Shown piece by piece: positions 1 to 12,077 of a stretch of 64,000 nt of DNA. The DNA lies in contig OX345644.1 in the NCBI GenBank assembly GCA_947044365.1, forward strand, positions 2,307,237-2,371,236, in the 5' to 3' direction. Origin of the DNA: Petrosia ficiformis (lineage: Eukaryota; Porifera; Demospongiae; Haplosclerida; Petrosiidae). The position numbers and the translations under genes are program-made. The notes under the pieces were generated by a model. It was not told where the DNA came from and did not search any database. It saw only the letters and a program-made list of their open reading frames with translations. Within the stretch, counting starts at the first letter, position 1. Each line of letters opens with the position of its first letter.

Positions 1-1061
1 TGTTTATCAAAGTGAGTGACAGTATCCCTTAAAACCATTATTATTGTCAGTCTTACATCAAACAATAACTATTTAGCTATTTGTACAGGCAGTCAATTAA
101 AGTAGGTTTCCAGGAAAAGATACTAATGTTTAGTTGTGGCCGGTAACAGTAATTTTCATGATATGATACTGAGTAATTTGGGAATCAGTATTGATGGTAT
201 TGAGTACGATACTGATACTTGATAATGTGTATGTGCATAATGTTTTTGTTAAATGGGTGTGTCAGATTAAAATAGAGGTGTGGTGACTGGTAACAGTATC
301 GATACTTGAACATTACTTGATACTAGAAATTTCAGGCGTAGTATCGAAGTACTGAGTACTTTGGTATCAAATTGCCCATCACTACTATTGTTTTACCTAG
401 AAACCAATTTTAGTTAGTTTCTATGTAAAATGGCTGCAATAACATCATAATCATTCGACTTATTATTTGTCATCTTTGCATCCATGGTCACATATTATTG
501 TTGTTTTATCATAGGTACTCATCACTTAAATGTATAGCGAGAATTTTCTTAGTCTCTCCAAACATGTTGTCATGGTTACACTGTGACACTTCTCTCATGA
601 GTACAATTATGGATGAGATGGAAAACACTTTACAAGAAAAGTCACTTAAAGAGATCGCACAATGTGAAGAAGAACTGGGATATCACTGGTGCACCTTACA
701 ACCAAATATTAGTCTTTTGTATAGACCATCCAGTAAACTGTACCCTAAACTACAACAGTATTGTCAAGAACTGACAGTTGCTTCATCACACATAATACTT
801 TCAAACCAAAGTCATCGTAAGGTACTTATAAAAGAAGGTTTACTAGACTTTATCATATGTTTACCATGGCTAACTAGTGGACCAGTTCAGGATAGAGCTA
901 AAGAATTAGTTACCATGATAGAACAAGCACCTGACGTATGTATTCAGCCACCTTCTCTTGTCAATATAACTAAAGCAACTGTTGCTAAGTACTACTGTGG
1001 ATTAGACAAAGTCCTGCAACTTTCGGTTCCAGAGATGGTTTGGGATATGCTTAGAAATTAA
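1..1061 (+). CDS. Paralog A (partial): Ubl/SOCS-box-like family, last exon plus the end of the preceding exon
   Basis: This is the 3' part of the first member of a four-gene tandem family; its 5' part lies outside the window. Bases 1-11 are the end of exon 2 (same VCLSK ending as paralogs B and C), followed by a GTGAGT donor. Exon 3 is 515-1061, starts after ATAG and ends in TAA. Both sides are phase 2, as in every paralog. Exon 3 encodes about 181 residues of helical, leucine-rich sequence containing the family block LLDFIICLPWLTSG and the C-terminal block PPSLVNITKATV followed by LSVPEMVWDML. That terminus resembles a SOCS box: a BC-box-like SLxxxTxxxV, then LSVP where SOCS boxes have LPLP. 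Function is not established. Intron 12-514 is AT-rich with recurring GTATC/GATAC words and no recognised element. Confidence 0.8.
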
Positions 1062-1226
1062 TTTTATTTGTGAAATTTGTAATTTTTTTTAATAACAAAT
1101 ATATTATATGTTATAATTATTTATGTAAAAAAATTTTTTATAAACACCAATTAGGGGAGGAGCACAAGAAAGTGGGTGGATTCGGTGGAAGCTTAGTTTA
1201 CTTAGTCTATAGTGGAAAACAAACAA

Positions 1227-3546
1227 ATGCTGAGACTGCTTCTGAAATGTACTTCAGCTGTCCAACCTACCCGCCATGAAAAAATTAGATTGTTCTCTCT
1301 GCCTTCTACTTCAACCAATGAACTAAAACAGATCATCCAAGAAACGTTCAGTATTCCTTCCTGTGTACAAGTAGTGAAGTGGGAGGGATTGGAGCTGAAG
1401 GGAGAGAGTAGACTTCAAGACTATGGAATGAGAACTGATGATGAAATAACTGTGGAATACTATTCTGAAGGAGACTGTGTTAGTGTACAAGAGTCTATAC
1501 AATGGTTGTCTACAGTAATTGATAAAATAAAATTGAAAGGTTTGCCGAAGAAAAGAGATGGTACTGCTGCTTCTAGAATTATTCCTCAATTGACTTTAGA
1601 TCAACAAAAAATATATTTGAGAACTCTATGGATTGAACGTTTTCAACCATGGAAGATGCCCAAGAAATACATAAATAAGATATATTTTATAGAACTTGGA
1701 GGATTGGATCTACTGATGGAGTTGTACAGTCTGCTACTGGAAAACAAATGGAAAGATACACCAGATGAGTTAAAATACACCGAATTCCTTACTCTGCACA
1801 CATTTTGGTCATTTTGCGAAACTCTTGATCTACGAAGATTGGCTATAAGACATGGCATCCTAGATATGTTTATTCGATCTCTGCTGAGAGCTAAAGTTCG
1901 ATTAGGTATTGTATTCAGAGACGAAACATTGGAATCCAATGACCCAGATATTCCCGATCTGTGTGAGATTATTGATGGAGCTATAGGAGTTTTGTGCAAG
2001 TAAGTTCATACATGAGTATATCTGAGTTCTGGTATATGCTTTCGAGTGATGTCCAGTATTGCCATCAAAGACTAAGATCACTTTGATACTGATTGAACCC
2101 TAACCACAAGGCAACCCTAACCCTACCTTAAATGAACCATATAATGATATTCATGAGATTTTGATGGAAATGTTGGACATTAATGATGCTTTCAAGTTTA
2201 TATTTCAGTAGCTTAATTGCAAATGTGTGGATATTGTGGATAAAAGCAACAAAGTTTTTTAACAGAGCCAATTGGGCCCCAAGGAATAAAATATTTAACT
2301 ACCCAGAAACCATGCATAGTATGTGTATTCAAAAATGTAATTTAAAATCAAGATATTTTGAAAAAGCACATACCCATGCGCCTAAATTTGCAAAAAAGGA
2401 ACCCCTGCAAAATTAATTTGATCAAATGCTTATCCTTCAATCACTCACTATTCCGCCATTTTGTACAGTGAGTCGATGAAATTTGGTATCCTATCATCAC
2501 GTTTCTTGGACACCAAATTTGGGTGGCTTTGTATATAAAATACCTGAATAGCAAGCTAGCAAATGTAAGCATGTGATCACAATTATTTTGGGGCACTTTT
2601 AATTGCAAATTTGGTCATACAAAGTTCTAGACATTGAAATTTACATCCACTGTATTAATACTATATTATATACACACAGTTTTTGTGAACTACCCGAGGG
2701 ACAGAAATATATTGGATCTAAAACATACATCCTCAATCACATTCTTACTATTTTACAAAACCATGGGTTTTTCCATCGTATAACGCTATCTATTATGGAA
2801 ATGATGATGCAGATTGCGAATACAAGCAGTAGCCATACCTATTTGACTCAACAGAGTGTCATTAAGATTTTAGTTGGAGTACCATACTGTGAAACACATT
2901 TAGACGATTTTGATGATTTCAGATATGTGTGTTTATCAAAGTAAGTGATTTTATAAAAGAAAGTGCACATTATTACATTTGACTATCTAGGTATTTTGCA
3001 CTTCAGTGCATAGCAAGGCTTTTCTTGGTCTCTCCTAACAAGTTGTCATGGTTACAATACGATTCTACCCTCATAAATACCATTCAAATCAACATGGCTG
3101 AAACATTACTAACGACAACGTATCAAGAAATTGTGGTGTGCGAAGAAGAACTTGGGTATGTGTGGTATACTATCCTACCCAATATAACTATCCTTTACAG
3201 ACCATTCATCAATATACATGCTCAACTAAAAATACTACAAACATCTTGTCAAGAACTGATGACTTTGTCCTTATGCATAATACTTTCAAGAAAGAATAAT
3301 TTTGAAGTATTGATTAAAGAAGATCTACTAGACTATGTCATATGTCTACCTTGGCATACTAGTGGTTCAGTTCAACAGAGAGCTAAAGAGTTGGTTACTA
3401 TGATACAGCAAGCCAGTGATGTAAGCATACAACCACCTTCTCTTCTTAATATAACTAAAGCAACTGTTGCCAAGTACTACTGTGGATTGGACAAAATTTT
3501 ACAATTATCTGTTCCTGAATTAGTTTGGGAATTTATAAAAAATTAA
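1227..3546 (+). CDS. Paralog B: ubiquitin-like N-terminus, helical body, SOCS-box-like C-terminus
   Basis: Three exons, 1227-1999, 2680-2940 and 2991-3546, joined at phase 2, give 529 aa. The ATG at 1227 was chosen because it aligns with the only possible start of paralog C; a longer reading frame begins only with GTG at 1212. Residues about 10-85 look like a beta-grasp ubiquitin-like domain: TNELKQIIQETFSIPSCVQV, then WEGLELKGESRLQDYG and DDEITVEYY, matching the ubiquitin order helix, IP turn, G-x-L, L-x-D-Y-G. The rest is helical with no catalytic motif seen. The end has PPSLLNITKATV and LSVPELVWEFI, resembling a SOCS box. Paralog A stops 165 bp upstream and C starts 53 bp downstream. Possible role as a ubiquitin-ligase adaptor is inference; the family is not one I can name. 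Confidence 0.85.
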
Positions 3547-3599
3547 TTATTCATGATTATTATAAGAATAACTGTGGGAGTGGCTGAATAGACAAGAAA

Positions 3600-6360
3600 A
3601 TGCTCAGCCTGTTTTTAAGAAGCACAGCAGTTCAGTCTAATAATATCAGAAATGAGGAGATATCACTTCTTTCTGTGTCCTCTACTTCAGTGAATGAACT
3701 CAAACACAGTATCCAGGAAACGTTCAGTATTCCTTCCTGTGTACAAGTATTGAAGTGGGAAGGATTAGAGCTGAAGGGAGAACGTAGACTCCAAGACTAT
3801 GGCATCAGAAGTGAAGATGAGATAACTGTGGAATACTATTCTGAAGGAGAATGTGTTAGTGTACAAGAGTCTGTACAATGGATGTCTACAGTAATTGATG
3901 AAATCAAACTAAAAGGCTTGCCAACAAAATCGAATGGCATTATTGAATCTATCCCTCAACTGGAAGTAGATAATCAAACTGTATACTTTAGACGTTTATG
4001 GAGTGAAAATTTCTATCCTTGGAAGACTCCAATAAAATATACAAACAAACTCTATTTCATAGCACTAGGTGGATTGGAACTGCTACTGAAATTATATTCA
4101 CTTGTACTTCAAAACGAATGGATAGAGACTCCACTAGAACTTAAGTACACAGAATTTCTAATTTTACATGCATTTTTGAAATTTTGTGAGAATTTCACTC
4201 TACAGAGACTGTCGATTAGTCATGGTGTACTGGATATGTTCATTCAATCTTTATTACGAGCAAAAGTGCAAACTGGTAAAAACTTCACAGATGAAATACA
4301 ACATGATGGATGGAATGATCTTCCTGATTTAGGTGATATTGTTGATGGAGCTATAGGCGCATTGTGCAAGTACGTAAGTCTCAAGAACTCCCAATAAATG
4401 TATTCATTATTAGTATGACAATAATGACCAATTTTAGTTATACTGTTTGGATAATACACCAACATTTTTGTTACATTAGGCCGACTAAAAATGTTAATAA
4501 AAAAAACTGTGTATACTGCACTGGCAATGGGAATAGAATTTTTTTCTCTCGGAGTTCCAGCATATGGTCACATGATCGTCAAACCATAGGGTCTAGGGAC
4601 CATGTTATCAGTTCATGTAATCCGCCCACCTGCCCTGTGTGTGATAATTGTGATTCCCTTATAAACCTGTCGGGTGCTTGTGTCATTGTGGATTAATTTT
4701 AGATGAACATATCAATTCCAGTGCATGAGTATATTCATTGTCGACGGGACTCTAGTTCTAGTCTCAGCATCGGTACAACAGACACAGTCTTTTAAAAAAT
4801 GTACTTAACAAAATGTGGTAATCATATTAAACTCAGAATACGTTATTAAAAGGGCTAAAACAATATTACGTATGATTACATTATAATATTAATATTTTAT
4901 ATTAACAGTTTTTGTGAGCTACCTGAAGGACAGCAGTACATCTTATCAAAACCATCCATACTGAAGCATAGTCTTGATATTCTACTTAATCCTGGATTTG
5001 TTATTCAAGTGACACTATCAGTTGTCGAAATGATGATGCAGGTGGCTAATACAACAGATAGCCATCACTTTTTGAGTCAGCCTAGTGTCATTGAGACACT
5101 AGTTGGTATACCTTATCACCAGCATGATTCAATTGACCAAGACGATTACAAATATGTGTGTTTATCAAAGTAAGTGATATTGATGGTTAATTTAGTTATG
5201 AACGAATATTTTGATGAGCATGACTTTGTAATCATACGTATCATTGACTCAGCCCCGTAAGCAAGGAGAGGGTTCTACGGGGGTTCAAGAGAGGATTAGG
5301 GAATGAGATGACATCGATTACGTACTTATGAATAAGTGCAATAAGGTTCACACATGGTTTAACATTGCTATGGCCCAACACACTTTCCTTAGTGTCTGGA
5401 GCTGTGTCTGGAGCCAAGATTCAGATGATAATTGTGACAGAGAAGTTGGTTAACCGGGCACCAAGAAGGAAACATGAAAATTTCAGGCTTACTGGAAATC
5501 CAATTTTCCTTGCCTAGAGTACAACATGGTTGTTTAGAATTCATAAATTCATCAGTGTACTCCCCTGATTATCAATTAACACCAAACACCCAGTGATATA
5601 AACCTGGGACTAACACTGGTGTGGTCATGTAAAGTGCATGAGCAAATTTTCTGCAGCCACTGAGATTAAGAACAAATGGGCCTGTGACTTCCACTTGAGT
5701 GTTACTAAAGTTAGTATCCATATCAAAATGTCAATATAAGTGGTCTGCTTGTAGCATGATGCTTAGTTTAGTAAGTGAAATATTCCTTATAACATTATTT
5801 CTCAATCTAGGTATTCTTCACTACAGTGTATAGCAAGAGTGTTTTTGGTGTCACCTCACATGTTGTCATGGTTACACAGTAGCTTATCCCTCACGGGTAC
5901 TATTATGGGTGATATTGCTGATATGTTACAGAAGGAAACACTAGAAAAGATTTTAGAGTATGAAGAAGAGCTTGGATACAACTGGTGTACTTTGAAACCA
6001 AATATAAGTGTTTTGTGGAGACCATCTTGCTATGATATACTTCCTGGACTTCAAATATATTGTCAAGAACTGATAGTCGCTTCCTTACATATTATACTTT
6101 CAAGTCAAAATCATCGTGAAGTGCTAGTTCAAGAAGGACTACTAGACTATGTCATATCTCTACCTTGGCATACTAGTGGTTCAGTTCAACAGAGAGCTGA
6201 GGAGTTGGTTGCTATGATACAGCAAGCTAGTGATGTAAATGTACAACCACCTTCTCTTCTTAATATGACTAAAGCAACTGTTACCAAGTACTACTGTGGA
6301 ATGGATAAAGTTCTTGAGCTCTCTGTTCCAGAACTAGTTTGGGAAATACTTAGACAATGA
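3600..6360 (+). CDS. Paralog C: ubiquitin-like N-terminus, helical body, SOCS-box-like C-terminus
   Basis: Exons 3600-4369, 4909-5169 and 5811-6360, all junctions phase 2, give 526 aa. The start at 3600 is fixed by an in-frame TGA 15 bases upstream. It is very close to paralog B throughout: shared blocks include SIPSCVQV, KWEGLELKGE, LLDYV, LPWHTSGSVQQRA and YYCG(L/M)DKV. Exon 2 is exactly 261 bp in both genes. Residues about 10-85 form the ubiquitin-like domain; the C-terminus PPSLLNMTKATV plus LSVPELVWEIL is the SOCS-box-like tail. AATAAA at 6488-6493, 128 bases past the stop, is the first good polyadenylation signal after genes B and C. Function unknown. Confidence 0.87.
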
Positions 6361-6487
6361 AATTTTTTTTTTGTAGATGTACATAGCTGTGTTAGTCTTG
6401 TGTAGCCAGACCCATCCCACTGGAAATTGGTGTGGCTACGTGTTTACTTATATCTTCAACTGTCTATGAATGTGTACAATATTTCTC

Positions 6488-6493
6488 AATAAA
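6488..6493 (+). terminator. Polyadenylation signal AATAAA after paralog C
   Basis: Canonical AATAAA 128 bases past the paralog C stop. No AATAAA is seen in the 53-bp gap between B and C. Confidence 0.55.
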
Positions 6494-6598
6494 TGAACAC
6501 TTTCAGAACTCAATACTTACTGTAAAAGATTAATACTGAGAGTTCAGATAATTACTAATTAGCAGGCCCCAGTAGCATGCCAATGACGACATAATTAG

Positions 6599-9500
6599 AT
6601 GATTAGGGAATGGGGAAGTCCCGTATTAAACAGGCCCTGCCCATACTTAATTAGCCATTTCATGATGGGTAACAGACAGATTAAGAGCGACAGATTTCAA
6701 ACCGTTAAGTCAGAAGATGAAACAACAGATCCTTCAGTAGAGGTTGAAGTAAAAATTGGAGATACATTACCAGAGAATTCCAGAGAATATATTTCAAGTG
6801 ATGAAGAAACAGAAAAATTTTCAGAAGGAGAATCACCATGCTGCTATCAGACACCTTTAGAACTAGTCATCCGATTACGTCCAACATCAAACGCCTCAGA
6901 CGCCCAAAAAAGCAGAGAAAAGATAACAGCGTTTCCTTTTTACCCAAGAACTGGTCTTGAAGCTAAACACCACATAGAAAAGGAGTTTCAAATTCCTGTT
7001 TGTCTACAAAAACTAAGTTTCCAGTCTCAGGTGATTTCAAATAATCAACCAATACATTCCTACTACTTAAAAGATGGTGATACTTTAACAGTTGAATTCA
7101 CAACACAGGCAGATCTGAGAGAGGTTTCTCAAGTACTTGAATTGATGAAGAATATCATCAAATTTTTGGAATCTTCCCTTGATGATTTTAATGGTCCTTT
7201 ATCGATCGATATTGATCGCATAATACAAACTATTGTAAAACCTTTAGCTGTGGAGTGCCTGGTAACTAAATATTTTATGCCTGTTGGCACTGATAGAGCA
7301 ACAGCCAATCGACTTTATTTTGTTAACAACGATGGTGTAGAAATGTCTTTAGAGTTGCACGATTTACTGTCATCCATTCCTTGGACTTTTCTTTCAATTG
7401 AAATGCAATATATGGAACATTCTATTTTACGAGTCCTCTGGGACCTCAGCTCAACTATAGGAATTCGATGCTTGCTACTTCAATATCCAAATCTAATTGA
7501 GCAACTAAGCAGATCCATTTTAAGACAACCGATATATCCGTACCAGAAAGTCCAGGCTTCGAGGGAGCAACGTGCAGCCAGTCATGCTACTGTAATGAGT
7601 CAAGATTTCATACTTGGAGAAACTATGTTTAAAGCAATGGGAGTGTTAACAAAGTAAGCTTGGAAACAATGCCAGGGTTGGATGATTTAAAGTCTGTTCA
7701 CATTCATGATGACCTCGGATGTGATGACTTTGTATGTAATATAGTGTAGGGTTTAATGGTTAATACATGATGTTATCAGAGATGTATAAAGAAAGAAAGA
7801 AAGAAAGACACCTGAGGTAATGGAAAAATGAAAAATGAGAGTTGCCTGTGATTATACTGTTACTCAATAATGAAGATATGGATTGAAATTCAACATGCAC
7901 AGAATAGAATAGATCGCGAAGTATAATTTGTTGTAGGAAAAAAATTATGAACAGTTTTCAGAGGTCAAAGTGAACATGAATGACCTTGGGTTAGATATTT
8001 CATTGTGCAATTATTGCTTAATGTGAGGTAGTAGATAAGTACAAACATGACGCAAACTGAAACTAAAGGTCATTCACGTTTATCATGACCTTAGAAAAAT
8101 ATTCATAACTTTAGTTCAGAATGACAAACAATCTTTTCACCTGCACCATTTTCATATAATAGTCCTTCCCGTTCTTTTTTGTGTATCTCAAATTTCAATC
8201 CATAGCTTCATTATTGAGTTACAGTATAATTAACCTTATGACATTAAGCTATACACTATATTGTATATAAAGTCATCATATCATAATTTCGAGGACATCG
8301 TAGAATAGACTAAACTATCTTTGTTAGTGTTGTTTCAAACTGGATCATCAACAGTGTGTAAGAAAGCAGTTTTATTAGTAAAACAGCAATAATTAGTGTT
8401 TGTGACACCGATATTCTAAATAAATACAATTACGTTTAGCACAATTAATTTTCATAATTATGATAATATATTTGAATAATTGTGCAGTCAACACATTGGC
8501 ATTAACCCTTGTTCATTGTATCTCCCTCTAATGTATTTAAGAATATCAGGAATGTTTCACTTTTAAAACTAATATTTGTATGTTATAATTAAATTTACAT
8601 ACATCTCTTCCTTAGCCTTGCAGAACTTCCCTCCTGCCGTCTTCCTATTGCCATGCAACCAAAGATGATAGAGCAAATGACATCAGCCATGTTGTCACCT
8701 TCTTATTCAGTCTTTTGTGCCCAAATTGTCATCTCTACTTTCCTTTGTTTAAGCTACAGTCCAGAAACTCACAAGTACCTTACATCCCCTCCTATTCTAC
8801 ATGGGGTTGTAGCAGTTTGCAAGAAATTTTCCGCTGAATATTCTGCTCCTTCTCTCTCTCAACGCCGAGTACAAGCCGTGGATATTACTGTTATAAAGTG
8901 AGTCAATTTATACAACAACTGCAAAATATTCTGTAGGTTAACTAAAATCCCTTTTAGTAAAGCACAGCGAGTTTTTAAATTACTGGTCTACTGTAATAAC
9001 CAGACAGGGGTATGAAATAGTTTTGTTTCATGTTAATATGAAAATCTCAGTTGTGCAAGGGTGTTGAAAATAGGCCAAAATGTCCAGCAATTTAAATGAG
9101 TTTTACTGACTTAGTTGGTAGCTATGGGGGTCCAGGCCTCCAGGGTTGAAGATTTTTTCCATTTGATAGAACACTGTTACATATAATTATCTTGGAGTAG
9201 TCACTTTACATTTTTAAAATGTAGTAGTTGATTTAATGGTTAGGAAGGAACTTCTCTCAGAGACATTAATTAGGACAGAACTCTATGAGGTGGGGAATCT
9301 CTTGAAGAGACTCATACTCTCCACTTTTGAGGGGTTTTTTGAATTAAGGTCTCATTAACCTTGGTATAAGGGTATAATTAATATTTAGTTGACAAGTACA
9401 TGTATGTATTTATGTCTATGCATGGTGCTTGTATCTGACTATGACTATCACATCATTTATAATTGTATGTGTGTGTGTGTGTACATGGAAATTCATGTGC

Positions 9501-10854
9501 CTAGCATGTACATGTACATGTATGTATGTGTGTATGTATGTACATGTATGTGTGTATGTATGTATGTATGTATGTATGTATGTATGTATGTATGTATGTA
9601 TGTATGTGTATTTATGTATGTACAATGTATGTATGTATGTACAATGTACATGTATGTATGTATGTATGTATGTATTTTATGCCTATATAGTTGTTTTGGT
9701 ATAGAAAATTTGTGCTTGATTTAGTTTTAATTAACAGACATTAGAACTAAATACTTTTGATTTGGTTTTTAAAAGTAATGAAATTTTAGTAATAGTTTAG
9801 TAAAACTAAGTAACTCAAAAACTGTTTTAGTTTTAGTTCTAGTTTTAGTTTTGGTTCTGCATGGTGTTAAGCAATGTCTTTCTGAGCTTAATTTCACTGA
9901 ATCAAAATGGTTCCACATAGAGCACATGGCAAATATAACTAATAAGTATACCACAGTTTAATTAGTTTATACAACCATACTTCACATATCTCTATAAACA
10001 AAATGCAGGGCTGACTGTCCAAGCACAAACAGTCAAAGTTTTTTTTTTAGTTACAGTTCTACAAATAAGTTTGTTGTATTGGTTCTTGCAGATTCATATG
10101 AAATTAGTTCTGGTTTAGTTAACTAATACATTTATGTGGCATACTAAAATATTTTAGTTTTAGTTACAGTTAACCAAAACAACAGGGATTTTATGTATGT
10201 ATGTATGTATGTACATGTATATATATATATATATGTACGGTGGTGTGTCTCAACTATTTCACACTTTGATACTATTATAGATATTTCACAACACTGTTCT
10301 TTTCACTCATTTCGACTGCTTCTACTGATTGTATAACAAGTGAGGGATTTGGTCACTTCTTCGCTGATATTCTGTCATTCATGCACAAGTTTCTTCATGA
10401 CTACACTTACAAACAAGTCAGGGATGCAGAACTGGAGACAACATATTTTTGGTCCACATTTAAACCGTTTGTAAAACTGGTTTATTTCAACTACGAAAAA
10501 CATGTAAATGGTTACTTAGTGAAAGAGAAACCGTTAGTACAAGATTTATATCTAACAAGTGTGAAGGCAGGGATTTTTAGTCTTCAAAATATGTGTTTAT
10601 CAGATGAAAGTCAAGATATTTTAGAGAAAGAAGAACTAACAGACTTTATGATCTGTCTACCTTGGTACGCTCCTGATGATCTTAAAGATGATGCAAGACT
10701 TATGGTAGAAATAATGAGTGAGAAAGTAAAGCCACACCCTCCAACACTCATGAATATTGTTAAGGCAAGATTAGCGTCATGGTGCATGCCATTAGAGGAA
10801 GTTATGTCTCCTTCGTTTGTAGATAAAATTCATGAACGTCTTTATGAATTGTAG
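6599..10854 (+). CDS. Paralog D: diverged member with extended acidic N-terminus
   Basis: Exons 6599-7653, 8616-8897 and 10281-10854, phase 2 at both junctions, give 636 aa. Other possible starts are the paired ATGs at 6662/6665. The same three-exon plan as A-C, with weak but clear block similarity. An acidic, Ser/Glu-rich N-terminal extension of about 90 residues comes first. Next is a diverged ubiquitin-like domain (HHIEKEFQIPVCLQKLSF, DGDTLTVEF), then a helical body. Near the end ELTDFMICLPWYAPDDL matches LLDYVICLPWHTSG of B/C, and PPTLMNIVKARL occupies the BC-box-like position. The LSVP motif of A-C is not conserved. Intron 2 (8898-10280) holds a TGTA microsatellite; intron 1 (7654-8615) holds an inverted pair of family-1 elements. 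Function unknown; an older split from the A-C ancestor is likely. Confidence 0.78.
7691..7997 (+). mobile_element. Family-1 dispersed element, interrupted by a SINE tail
   Basis: Begins AGTCTGTTCACATTC and ends near GAACATGAATGACCTT. Related copies lie at 8066-8303 (inverted), 12846-13100, 18576-18756, 58171-58431 and 61914-62070 (inverted, partial). The two ends are imperfect inverted copies of each other, suggesting a small DNA transposon. No coding capacity is seen. At about 7768-7848 this copy is broken by an inverted fragment ending in (GAAA)n that matches the tail of the SINE at 29264. Confidence 0.65.
7768..7848 (-). mobile_element. 5'-truncated SINE tail inserted in a family-1 element
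   Basis: Read on the minus strand it has CATTTTTCCATTACCTCAGG, then (TTTC)n and ATCTCTGATAACATC, matching the 3' part of the tRNA-derived SINE at 29264-29424. The tRNA-like head is absent. Confidence 0.6.
8066..8303 (-). mobile_element. Family-1 dispersed element, inverted copy
   Basis: Reverse-complement relative of 7691-7997, about 70 bp away from it. Together they form a large imperfect inverted repeat within intron 1 of paralog D. Confidence 0.6.
9460..9680. repeat. TGTA/TG microsatellite
   Basis: Long runs of (TATG)n with short (TG)n stretches, inside intron 2 of paralog D. Long reading frames on both strands here come from the repeat and are not genes. Confidence 0.9.
9740..10190. repeat. 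TTTTAGTT-rich dispersed repeat
   Basis: Dense TTTTAGTT / AACTAAAAC words. The same word family recurs at 8935-9050, 18440-18560, 31510-31665, 56710-57010 and 63440-63790, often as CCCTTTTAGTAAG and AACTATAACTATAACT. No terminal structure or coding sequence resolved. Confidence 0.5.
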
Positions 10855-11694
10855 CATTTGTTTTTGCACAAAGTATATACATGTATATGCATGGTATTAT
10901 TGATACATGTATTATAATAATTTAATTCCATGTTAATTTTATGTGAAAGAAAATGTTATTTTTTATTTGTTTATACTGTTATAACAGAGATTTGTTATTA
11001 TATTTGGAATTCACTTTCAATATGATAAGATTGATAACGTTTACAATGCAGTGTGAAACCCATGATAAACAGTAGGGTGGTGGAGTGCATCAGTGGTACA
11101 TGACAGAATAGCAAGGATTTAAAGATAGTGTTTTATAAAATTGTGTGAATTTGGTCACAATAGAACATCATTAGCATAAAAGATACATGTAGAATTGAGC
11201 AATATATCTCAGACTCGTATATATGAAGTCATGAAATTATGTTACATTTGTATAGCCTCATGGTATAAGAAGCATGTAAGGAATGACATTTTTAGGGTTA
11301 TATCAGGATGTTTTTGTTCTTACTCAAGATTGTATTCGCATAAGTATTATACTATTTTGAATGTGTAATATACATGTAGCTATTGTACTATCCTTATATG
11401 AATGACCCATTTTCTGTCGTGATCATTTATAACAATTGTTACACTTTCTAAAATATTGCATGATAGAATGTACACATAGCGTAAAGTGGTTTAAACAAAT
11501 CCTGTTTAACAAGAATTGTCCAATGTAACAATAGGGAGTACCACCCACTCAGGGGTAGTGTAAACAATGGATCTCCATTGATTACTAACCCTGCCATAGA
11601 ATTTCAAAGGGAGCACCCAATAGTTTAGACATAATAATATTGCATCACAGCAACATTATCATTACTATAGCAACGGTTGTCATAACACAAACAC

Positions 11695-11774
11695 GTTATT
11701 GACCACTCACAAGTGCTGTGTGCCAAATATTGTGCACAATATTTGGCATACAGCGCTCGTGATTGGTCAATAAC
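11695..11774. repeat. 80-bp near-perfect palindrome
   Basis: Two 40-base arms with no spacer, meeting at GTG|CAC between 11734 and 11735. 36 of 40 positions pair. Outer ends are GTTATTGACC and GGTCAATAAC. Could form a cruciform or an RNA hairpin. Confidence 0.9.
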
Positions 11775-12077
11775 TTATACTTATAATACATGTACATTTT
11801 ATTGGGAAAATGGTCTTATTTAATTGTCTTTTTTTCCAAACGATTAAGATCAACTGCTCATTTTCAGCAAGAAGAAAGCAACGCAATTTAGATAAGAGGC
11901 ATCAATGTGTCTTTGGAGGACTGAAAGTGTCATCCGTTTCTTATAAATTAATGTTTGAAAAATTGAAAATCAAATAATACACCTTTTCCCATACATGTGA
12001 CACTTATGATAAAGCACGATATGAATACCTAAGTATAATCATGTTGAATTGAAACTGAGTAATTATAAATTCATATT

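Noticed and set aside
1212..1226. Earlier start for paralog B
   Set aside because: The codon at 1212 is GTG; the ATG at 1227 aligns with the unique start of paralog C.
2094..2126. Interstitial telomere repeat (AACCCTAACC, and CCCTAA words near 22247)
   Set aside because: Only two or three imperfect units; no array.
9389..9724. Protein-coding frames rich in Cys/Met/Tyr/Val
   Set aside because: Translation of the TGTA microsatellite in an intron.
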